Below, piece after piece: positions 26,644 to 34,571 of a DNA stretch of 64,000 bases (its first letter is position 1; each line of letters begins with the position of its first letter). The notes below the pieces were generated by a model that made no database searches, had not been told where the DNA came from, and was given only the letters and a program-made list of their open reading frames with translations. The DNA is from an uncultured Bacteroidaceae bacterium. Its GTDB lineage: Bacteria; Bacteroidota; Bacteroidia; Bacteroidales; Bacteroidaceae. Made by a program: the position numbers and the translations under genes. The DNA lies in NCBI GenBank assembly GCA_905234605.1, contig CAJOIE010000002.1, forward strand, positions 1-64,000, given 5' to 3'.

Positions 26644-27873
26644 ATGAAACCCGGAATTGTGATAGCCGCGCCCATGAGCGGTGCCGGCAAGACCACGGTG
26701 GCCCGCAGCCTCATGGCGGCAATGGTGCGGAGAGGCCTGCGTGTGCAGCCTTTCAAATGCGGACCCGACTATATCGACACCAAGTTCCACACTGCCGTGT
26801 GCGGCCGCCCGAGCGTGAACCTCGACCTCTTCATGGCTACCAGCGGGCATGTGCGCGCCCTGTATGAGCGTTACACCGAGGATGCCGACATCGCCGTGGT
26901 GGAGGGCATGATGGGCCTCTTCGACGGTTACCGAGAGGCCGAGGGGTCTACGGCCGAGGTGGCCCGCACACTGGGCCTGCCCGTGGTGATGGTGGTCGAT
27001 GCCCGCTCGGCGGCCTACTCCATGGCGGCCCTGCTCAAGGGCTTCACCACGTTCTGGGAAGGCTTGGAGTGGGCCGGAGTGGTGTTCAACCGTGTGGGCA
27101 GCGACCGCCATGCCCAGATGCTCCACGATGTGGCCCGCGCCGTGGGCATCCCCTGCCTGGGATGCCTGCCCAAGGAGCCATCGGTGGCTGTGGGCGAGCG
27201 CTATCTGGGTCTTGACTTCTCGCTCCTGCCCATCAAAGATGCCGCTCCGCAAACCGCCTCACTGCACGCCGCATGCCGCCACATTGCCGTAGCCCGCGAT
27301 GCTGAAGCCTTCTCGTTCATCTATCAGGAAGTGCTCGACCAGTTGGCGGAGTGCGGCGAGGTGACCTTCTTCAACCCACTCCGCGACGAACCCCTGCCGC
27401 CACAAACCGACTTCCTCTACCTGCCCGGAGGCTACCCCGAGCGCCACCTGCCCGGGCTGCATGCAGCCACCGCGGCGCGCGAGAGCATACGCCGGTATGC
27501 CGAGGCCGGAGGCCGCGTGGTGGCTGAGTGCGGCGGCATGATGTACCTCTGCCGGAGCATAACCGACGACAGCGGCACCTACACGATGTGCGGCGTGCTG
27601 CCCTACGACATCACGGCGCGCACCGCCGACCGCCGCCTCCACCTGGGCTACCGCCGCTTCGTGCTCAATGGCGAGGAGATGCGTGGCCACGAGTTCCACT
27701 ACACACGCTATGCCGGCACCACGCCACCCTCAGCCGCCGACGTCAGCGACGCTAAAGGGCAGCGCGTGGACACGCCGGTGATTGTGCAACAGGGCGTGCT
27801 CGCCTCCTACATACACCTGTCACGCATGCCGCTGCCGGCAGCAGCCACCACGGCCGGCGATGCCACACCATAG
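26644..27873 (+). CDS. cbiA: Cobyrinic acid a,c-diamide synthase (CbiA)
   Basis: CbiA amidates the a and c carboxylates of cobyrinic acid using glutamine and ATP. The 409-residue protein has the ATP-binding loop APMSGAGKTTVARSLMAA (9-26), FKCGPDYID, VEGMMGLFDG, and an amidotransferase-like domain with Cys in VVAECGGMMYLCRS. It is transcribed away from the main cobalamin operon. Upstream there is only a weak box (CACCTTTG, 26632-26639) four bases before the ATG, and no second riboswitch is visible on this strand. Confidence 0.95.
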   Translation: MKPGIVIAAPMSGAGKTTVARSLMAAMVRRGLRVQPFKCGPDYIDTKFHTAVCGRPSVNLDLFMATSGHVRALYERYTEDADIAVVEGMMGLFDGYREAEGSTAEVARTLGLPVVMVVDARSAAYSMAALLKGFTTFWEGLEWAGVVFNRVGSDRHAQMLHDVARAVGIPCLGCLPKEPSVAVGERYLGLDFSLLPIKDAAPQTASLHAACRHIAVARDAEAFSFIYQEVLDQLAECGEVTFFNPLRDEPLPPQTDFLYLPGGYPERHLPGLHAATAARESIRRYAEAGGRVVAECGGMMYLCRSITDDSGTYTMCGVLPYDITARTADRRLHLGYRRFVLNGEEMRGHEFHYTRYAGTTPPSAADVSDAKGQRVDTPVIVQQGVLASYIHLSRMPLPAAATTAGDATP

Positions 27874-27913
27874 CCACAAGAGACTGCACACGGCGAAATG
27901 TGGTGCCCGCAAG

Positions 27914-27943
27914 TTGCACAGTCGGCAAATATACATATTTTTG
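27914..27943 (+). promoter_or_regulatory. Promoter of the sialidase operon
   Basis: TTG (27914-27916) and TATTTTTG (27936-27943) are separated by 19 bases. The ATG of the first sialidase follows 31 bases downstream. Confidence 0.75.
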
Positions 27944-27974
27944 CCAGCAAGAGCCAAGCAACGACATTACGACT

Positions 27975-30938
27975 ATGCGCCACACACCACTACTCCTGCT
28001 ATGCCTGACCATGCTCACCGCAGCCACCGCAGCAGCCCAGAGCACCACCATACTCACCGAGCTGAAGGGACAGCGCGTGAGCCTGGCCGCCGAGCCGGCA
28101 GCCGACGTGCAGACCGGCACGTGGTACGCCATGTTCGACCGCGGCTACACAGGCAGCCACCCGCACGGCTTCCTCTACGAAAACGCCACGACACATACAC
28201 TCTACAACACCGCCACACGCCCCGAGGGCGAAGGCTCCGTGGCCGGACGCTTCCTCGTGCGCCTGAGCGATGCCGGCGACGGACGCTACTACATACAGAC
28301 AGGCTATGGCAACTATTTCGCTCCCTTCCGCCAGGGGCAGGCCGTGAGCGTGACGGCAACGGCCACGGAACCTGTCACCGTGGCCAAGATCGGCGGCACC
28401 GACGGACATTTCTACCTGCAAGCCGGCACCACAGGCATCGTGCTCGATGCCAACGACCTCAGCAAGGGCGATGCCACGGTGGTGGGATGGGGCACGACAC
28501 CACCCTCCGCCACCGGCGGCAACAACGACTGGGCCTTCTACCCTGTCACCATCGAGCCCGACCCATACTGGGTGTCATCGCTCGCCGCACTCACCACAGG
28601 CTGGTACCGCATGCGCATAGCAGTGCCCGCCGAGCACGCCGGCAAATATGCCCTCAACGCCAGTAACGAGTACGCCTACAACGCCGACCCCTATCCCCTC
28701 TCATATCAAGCCACGGCAGCCGAGCCCGAGGCAGCCGACGCCCTCTACTATGTGCGCATCGTGCGCTCAGGCTCCACGGTGCAGATACAGAGCACCAACG
28801 GACACTACCTCACCGACCTTGCCAAAGCCACGGCCACAGGCGCACAGCTTGCCGTGGCCTACGACGGCAGCTTCCGCATAGGCAGCTACTTCACACCGTT
28901 CTCCAACAGCGGAGGGCGCATCATAGGCAAATCGTCGTCGGCATCAACATCCCGCTTCACACTCTTCCGCGTGCCACTCGATGAGGCAGGGCTCACACCG
29001 TGGACCGTGCGCATCAGCGGCGGGGCAGCCACGTCACAGCTCACATGCACACGCAACACCGTGACAGGCCTGCGCAGCGTCTACACCGGCGGCTACTTCT
29101 TCTTCCCCACCGACGAGCCACCCACCGCCACCGACTTCACCGCCGAGGGGCTGGCCGGCGTGAGCATCAATGCAGCCACACACGTCGTCACCGCCACCAT
29201 AGACCCCGACATAGCACTCTTCGAGAACGGCGTAAGCGTAGGCCAGGGCTACCAGACGGCAGGCCGTGCAGGCGACGACGCCGTGCTCCTCCACATCACA
29301 CTCTCCCCCTTCAACGACATTGAGACAGCCACCATCAACATACGCCTCCACGACGGCACAGCCGAGTGTCTGCAGAGCATAGCCCTTGTGGAGAGCAGCA
29401 GCGTGGAGCTGCACGCCGCGGCATCGCCCAAGGTGCTTGCCACCGCCGAGCCGTCCAACGACACCATCCGTCTGGCAACAGGTGCCCTCACCAAAGGCAC
29501 ACACCACCTGTGGCTCACCGCCAAGGTGCTGCCCACGGCACCCTTGGGCACCATCCTCGACGCCGCCATGGATGCCGTCACATACATACGCAACGGCACA
29601 CGGCAGCAGCTGACCATACAGAACGGCAACCCGACAGCACGCGGGGCCATGGTCACCGAGGTGCAACGCCACGTGTTCGTGCCCACCACCTACGCTTCCA
29701 ACCACTACCGCATCCCAGCCCTGTGCGTGGCACCCGACGGCTCGCTCCTGGCAGCTGCCGACAAACGCTACAGCAGCGCGTCCGACATCGGGGGCGGCCA
29801 TGTCATAGACATCGTCGTGCGCCGCAGCACCGACGGCGGCATCACATGGAGCGACCCCGTTACCGTCGCCAAGGGCAACAACAGCAGCGATGCCACCTGC
29901 GGATATGGCGACCCGTCGCTCACCACAGGCAGCGACGGACGCATCTACTGCCTGTTTGCAGCTGGCAATACCGGCTACTTCTACGGCCTCCGCCGCATAG
30001 CCTTCTGCACGAGCGACGACAACGGCCGCACGTGGACCGCGCCCGTGGACATCTACGAGACAGGCATGCTCAACGACCACACCGCGTATGGACTCTACGA
30101 CTACTTTGTCACCTCAGGCCACGGCATCTGCACGCCCGAGGGCATCCTGATGTACCTGCTTTGCTGCCAGCCCTACACCAATGCCGGCCAGAGCGCGCAC
30201 ACCTCAGGCAGCGACTGCTACATGCTCTACTCCGCCGACCAGGGGGCATCGTGGCATATAGCCCCGTCGGCAGCCTACACCGGCGGCGACGAGGCAAAGC
30301 TGGCCATGGACAACAACGGACGTCTCATAGCATCCGTGCGGCAGGCAGGCAACAGAGGCTTCAACCGTGGCACATACCGTGTTGACGGCACAGGCACACC
30401 CGTCTTCACATGGGGCAGCCAGTGGCGCAACGCACAGCTGTACCAACAGAGTGCCAACAATCAAGACATACTCTACTACAGCCGCGAGACCGACGACGAG
30501 CCCGATATAGTCCTGCACACGATGACCACCGGCTCCCACGCCAACCTCGTGCTCTACATGAGCCTCGACAAAGGCACCACCTGGCGCGCAGCCTTGACCA
30601 TCCAGCCCGGCGGGGCGCGCTATGCAACCATGGCACGTTTAGACAACGGCGACTTGGGGCTCCTCTACGAAGACTACTCCCTTGGCCAAGGCAAGGAATA
30701 CCCTGTCAACTTCATCCGCATCACCCGCCAGCAGCTGCTCGACAGCTACGTGGCTCTCGGCGGCAAGCTCACAGGCATAGAGGCTATCAGCTACGGTGAG
30801 CACGGCAGCGACACGCAGGGCACCACACCGACAAGCCGCCGCCACGACGGCTACGACCTTGCCGGCCGCCGCGTGAGCGACACCAGCCGTCACGGCATAT
30901 ATATACTAAGAGGTGGGCGCAAGCTCGTCGTGAGATAA
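27975..30938 (+). CDS. Secreted exo-alpha-sialidase (GH33) with long N-terminal modules
   Basis: The 987-residue protein has a signal peptide (MRHTPLLLLCLTMLTAATAAAQ). About 540 residues of beta-rich modules follow; the last part (about 450-560) resembles the BNR-associated N-terminal domain. The catalytic propeller begins near residue 565: YRIP arginine motif in NHYRIPALCV, then AAADKRY, and four Asp boxes (STDGGITW, SDDNGRTW, SADQGASW, SLDKGTTW). The C-terminus (YDLAGRRV... GIYILRGGRKLVVR) resembles type IX secretion tails. It releases terminal sialic acid from host glycans. The start at 27975 is the first Met before the signal peptide. Confidence 0.92.
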   Translation: MRHTPLLLLCLTMLTAATAAAQSTTILTELKGQRVSLAAEPAADVQTGTWYAMFDRGYTGSHPHGFLYENATTHTLYNTATRPEGEGSVAGRFLVRLSDAGDGRYYIQTGYGNYFAPFRQGQAVSVTATATEPVTVAKIGGTDGHFYLQAGTTGIVLDANDLSKGDATVVGWGTTPPSATGGNNDWAFYPVTIEPDPYWVSSLAALTTGWYRMRIAVPAEHAGKYALNASNEYAYNADPYPLSYQATAAEPEAADALYYVRIVRSGSTVQIQSTNGHYLTDLAKATATGAQLAVAYDGSFRIGSYFTPFSNSGGRIIGKSSSASTSRFTLFRVPLDEAGLTPWTVRISGGAATSQLTCTRNTVTGLRSVYTGGYFFFPTDEPPTATDFTAEGLAGVSINAATHVVTATIDPDIALFENGVSVGQGYQTAGRAGDDAVLLHITLSPFNDIETATINIRLHDGTAECLQSIALVESSSVELHAAASPKVLATAEPSNDTIRLATGALTKGTHHLWLTAKVLPTAPLGTILDAAMDAVTYIRNGTRQQLTIQNGNPTARGAMVTEVQRHVFVPTTYASNHYRIPALCVAPDGSLLAAADKRYSSASDIGGGHVIDIVVRRSTDGGITWSDPVTVAKGNNSSDATCGYGDPSLTTGSDGRIYCLFAAGNTGYFYGLRRIAFCTSDDNGRTWTAPVDIYETGMLNDHTAYGLYDYFVTSGHGICTPEGILMYLLCCQPYTNAGQSAHTSGSDCYMLYSADQGASWHIAPSAAYTGGDEAKLAMDNNGRLIASVRQAGNRGFNRGTYRVDGTGTPVFTWGSQWRNAQLYQQSANNQDILYYSRETDDEPDIVLHTMTTGSHANLVLYMSLDKGTTWRAALTIQPGGARYATMARLDNGDLGLLYEDYSLGQGKEYPVNFIRITRQQLLDSYVALGGKLTGIEAISYGEHGSDTQGTTPTSRRHDGYDLAGRRVSDTSRHGIYILRGGRKLVVR

Positions 30939-30985
30939 TCCCGCCCGTGCCGCTTCAGCATGAACAACCTACAACCATACTCAAT

Positions 30986-33900
30986 ATGAACAACAGACTA
31001 ATCACACTCCTCACAGCCATTGCCATGGCCTTTGGCATGCATGCACAAACAGCATGGCCTGTGGGCGATGCCCTCTACACCATAGCCCGCGGCGACCAGG
31101 TGACGACAGCCTCCGAGCTCGTGGACGGCGGCCTCTACCTCATCTATCAGCCAAAGAACAACATCTGGGCTAACGAGGACACCGGCCATGCCCTCAAGCT
31201 CAGCGGCAGCGACCCTGCCGGCGGCGGCGACGTCAGCTACGTCTTCCGGGTCACGCAGACGGACGGCGGCTACCACATCCAGACAGCCTCCGGCCTCTAC
31301 CTGCCTGCCCCCACGGCCAACGGCACCATGGCGTCGGCAGCCACACCAGGCACCTACAGCCTCGTGTTCAGCGAGGGATACGTCCTCTTCCGCACAACGA
31401 CCGACGGCACCACCTACGGCATCGACCGCACCAACAACCAGATGTATGCCTACACGAGCCTCAACAACACAGCCTCCAACAGCAGCGCACAGTGCTTCCG
31501 CCTCTTTGCTGCCGAGCTCACACCTGCCGACCCTGTCATCACCACCCTGGCGGAACTCACCACAGGTTGGTACCGCATGAGCTGCACCCACGATGCAGAT
31601 GCCGGCCGCTACGCCTACACGGCCGAGCCCGAGTTGGTGCACAACAGCAAGAACTACCCTATAGCCGTGCAGACTGAAGCCTCCACACCCGACGACGACG
31701 ACGCGCGCTTCTTCTTCCGCTTCACCCGCGCCTCCAACGGCTTCTACCTCAAGCTCCCCAACGGCCACGATGTGAACAAGGCATCGCCCACCTCGTTCAT
31801 AGGCATCTCCACGATGACCATCGCCAAGGACGATAACGGCTTCTACTTCAACAGCGGCAAGTACTTCAAGCCCATGTCGCTCGGCGGAGGCTATGCCCTG
31901 GGCGAGACAGCCACCGACGGCGCACGCTACGCCCTGGAGCGCGTGAGCCTGACGCAACTCGGCCTCACGGCATGGACGGTGGACATGCTCGGAGGCGTGC
32001 AGGATGCCGCCCTGCCTGCCAACAACACGTCCGTCACCTACCTTGGCAGCGACGCCAAGGGCCTCACCACGCTCTACGACGGCGGCACCCTCTTCTTGCC
32101 CGAAGGCACTGTCCCCACGGCCGACGACTTCACCATCAGCGGCTCCACCGCGGGGTGGGTCATCAGCGTCGATGCCTCCACCTGCACCATCCATGCCAAG
32201 CAGTTGGGCATAGTGGCTCAAGGCTACCAGACCACCTCCGTGGGAGCCACGCAGGCCATGCTGCTACGCCTCAAGCTCATCTCCCCCGCCGAGGGCGAGA
32301 GCCTGATGACAGGCCTGCAGGTGTGCCTCAGCGAGGGCTCGCGCCCGAACATCGAGAGCCTCGAGGTGTACCGCTGCGCCTCGGCCGAGGTCTATGCGCA
32401 GGATGAGCTCGAGCTCCTTGGCACAGCCCGCGTCGGCGACAGCGACGTGGTGACCATCCCCTTAGGCGACACCCAGATGACCGACGGCTACAACCAACTG
32501 TGGCTCATGGCACACATTGCCGCCGATGCCAGCGTGGGCGACGTGGTCAACGCCTCGGTCGTAAGCCTTGAGATTACAGCCGACGGCGAGCCCATGAGCA
32601 TCGACCTCACGCCAGTGGGCACCACAGGACAGCAGGGAGCCCGCATCTACGCCGCCCAGAGCTACCCGTTCCTGCCCACCACCTACGGCAGCAACATATA
32701 CCGCATCCCTGCCCTCGTGGCGGCTCCCGACGGCAGCCTCATCGCCGCCGCCGACAAGCGTTACAACAACTACACCGACATCGGTCAGCCCACAGGCCAC
32801 GTGATAGACATCGTGGTGCGTCGCAGCACCGACGGTGGAGCCACGTGGGCCGAGCCACAGACCATAGCAAAGGGGCTCGGCAGCGGCACGCCCGCCAAGT
32901 GTGCCTACGGCGACCCATCGCTCACGGTGGATGCCGCCGGACGCATTTACTGCCTCTTTGCCGCAGGCAACATAGGCTACTTCTACGGCCTCAACCGTAT
33001 AGGCCTGTGCATGAGCGACGACAACGGGCTGACATGGACCGAGCCGGCCGACCTGCTCGACGAGGCACGCCTCATCGACCACACCGCCACGGGGCTCTTC
33101 GACTACTTCGTGACCTCTGGCCGCGGCATCTGCACCGACGACGGCATCCTGATGCTGCTGCTCAACGGACAGCCCTACACCGACGAGGAGCAGACCGCGC
33201 ACGCCTCCTCCACCACCAACTACGTGCTCTACTCCACCGACAGGGGCTCAACGTGGCACATCGACGGCACCCCCGTGTACAGCGGCGGCGACGAGGCCAA
33301 GCTCACCCAGCTGCCCGACGGCACGCTGCTTGCCTCCATCCGCCAGGGTGGCGGCCGTGGCTTCAACCGTGGCAGCTACGTCGTCGAGGCCGACGGCACT
33401 CTGACCTTCACGTGGGGCCAGCAGTGGCAGAACAGCACCCTCGCACAGGGCGGCTCGCCCTGCAACCACGACATCCTACGCTACGACCTGGGCACCGACG
33501 ACACACCGACCATCCTGCTGCACACCCTCACAGGAGCCGGTTTCCAGAACCTGCGCCTCTACATGAGCATCGACGATGGCGCGTCGTGGACCGAGATTGC
33601 CACGCTGCAGCCAGGCGGCGCACGCTATGCCACCATGACCCAGCTCGGGAACGGCGACCTTGGCGTGCTCTTTGAGGACGGACAGTTAGGACAGAGCACG
33701 CCCGCCAACCAGACGGTGGACGGCTACCAGTATCCCATCAACTACATCACCATCCGCCGCGACGCGCTCGTCGAGAGCTACGCAGCAGCGCGCACGGCCA
33801 GCCTCACCGCCGTGCTTGCAGAGCAGGGCTCCACGGCAGGACCCACAGCCACCGGAGCCTTCTCCGGCACAGGGTGGAGCAGCCAATGGACATGCTCCCA

Positions 33901-34432
33901 GCCTGCACGCATCGCGGGTCTGACAGTTAGCACGCAGCACAATGCCCTCAGCGTGGCCACCGTCTACGACACACGCGTGGTGGCTCTCAGGCCCAGCGAC
34001 GCAGGTGCCACCGACGCCATCACCATCACAGCACCCGCGGGCTACCTCATTGACAGCTACACCATAGGAGGCTTCTTCTACACCGCCACCGAGACGTACC
34101 GTCTGACCTCTGCCGACGGCTCGCAGACGGCCGACATCTGCCTCAACAGCGGCACGCCTGAGAAGCTCACCGTGGAAGCCATCTATGAGCCCACGGCCAC
34201 CTTCACCCTGACCAGCTTAGGCGCAAGCAACAGAATGTATGCCTGCATCACCGACTTCTGCATACGCCTGATAGAAGAGGACAACCCCACAGGCATCGGC
34301 ACACCGGCAGGCAGACCCGCCGCCACAGTGCCGCAGGGCACAGCCGCCGCCGTCTACGACCTCTCGGGCCGCCGCGTGCACCCCGGCAGCCACGGTGTCT
34401 ACATCGTCGGCGGCAAGAAGGTGGTGAGATAA
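30986..34432 (+). CDS. Second secreted exo-alpha-sialidase (GH33), tandem paralogue
   Basis: The 1148-residue protein has a signal peptide ending MHAQ. Its module order matches the first sialidase: the repeated opening LTTGWYRM in the N-terminal modules, the BNR-associated domain, then the catalytic propeller with NIYRIPALVAAPDGS and four Asp boxes (STDGGATW, SDDNGLTW, STDRGSTW, SIDDGASW). It carries an extra beta-rich module of about 170 residues before the C-terminal tail (YDLSGRRV... GVYIVGGKKVVR). The gene lies 47 bases after the first sialidase with no promoter between. Divergent N-terminal modules suggest different glycan targets (inference). Confidence 0.92.
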   Translation: MNNRLITLLTAIAMAFGMHAQTAWPVGDALYTIARGDQVTTASELVDGGLYLIYQPKNNIWANEDTGHALKLSGSDPAGGGDVSYVFRVTQTDGGYHIQTASGLYLPAPTANGTMASAATPGTYSLVFSEGYVLFRTTTDGTTYGIDRTNNQMYAYTSLNNTASNSSAQCFRLFAAELTPADPVITTLAELTTGWYRMSCTHDADAGRYAYTAEPELVHNSKNYPIAVQTEASTPDDDDARFFFRFTRASNGFYLKLPNGHDVNKASPTSFIGISTMTIAKDDNGFYFNSGKYFKPMSLGGGYALGETATDGARYALERVSLTQLGLTAWTVDMLGGVQDAALPANNTSVTYLGSDAKGLTTLYDGGTLFLPEGTVPTADDFTISGSTAGWVISVDASTCTIHAKQLGIVAQGYQTTSVGATQAMLLRLKLISPAEGESLMTGLQVCLSEGSRPNIESLEVYRCASAEVYAQDELELLGTARVGDSDVVTIPLGDTQMTDGYNQLWLMAHIAADASVGDVVNASVVSLEITADGEPMSIDLTPVGTTGQQGARIYAAQSYPFLPTTYGSNIYRIPALVAAPDGSLIAAADKRYNNYTDIGQPTGHVIDIVVRRSTDGGATWAEPQTIAKGLGSGTPAKCAYGDPSLTVDAAGRIYCLFAAGNIGYFYGLNRIGLCMSDDNGLTWTEPADLLDEARLIDHTATGLFDYFVTSGRGICTDDGILMLLLNGQPYTDEEQTAHASSTTNYVLYSTDRGSTWHIDGTPVYSGGDEAKLTQLPDGTLLASIRQGGGRGFNRGSYVVEADGTLTFTWGQQWQNSTLAQGGSPCNHDILRYDLGTDDTPTILLHTLTGAGFQNLRLYMSIDDGASWTEIATLQPGGARYATMTQLGNGDLGVLFEDGQLGQSTPANQTVDGYQYPINYITIRRDALVESYAAARTASLTAVLAEQGSTAGPTATGAFSGTGWSSQWTCSQPARIAGLTVSTQHNALSVATVYDTRVVALRPSDAGATDAITITAPAGYLIDSYTIGGFFYTATETYRLTSADGSQTADICLNSGTPEKLTVEAIYEPTATFTLTSLGASNRMYACITDFCIRLIEEDNPTGIGTPAGRPAATVPQGTAAAVYDLSGRRVHPGSHGVYIVGGKKVVR

Positions 34433-34439
34433 GGCCGCA

Positions 34440-34543
34440 CACCCTGCACCGTGTGGGCCGCACACCCTGCATGGTGAACGCAAACACCCTGCACCGTCAT
34501 GCTCATGACAGTGCAGGGTGTTTGCGTTCCACTGTGCAAGGTG
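34440..34543. repeat. Array of five TGCA-dyad repeats, three forward and two reverse
   Basis: TGCA cores lie at 34445, 34468, 34490, 34512 and 34535 (spacing 23, 22, 22, 23). The first three copies read CACCCTGCANNGT and the last two are inverted and more diverged, but the register is kept across the inversion. The array fills the gap between the convergent sialidase and GH127 genes. Confidence 0.85.
34476..34529. terminator. Long hairpin between convergent genes (probable bidirectional terminator)
   Basis: Two 26-base arms with a single mismatch and a 2-base loop form a nearly perfect hairpin that contains the third and fourth repeats of the array. It lies 43 bases from each flanking stop codon and would be equivalent in both directions. 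There is no strong U-run on either side. Confidence 0.6.
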
Positions 34544-34571
34544 TTGTCCTGTCTCGGTGCAGGCCGCGGCC

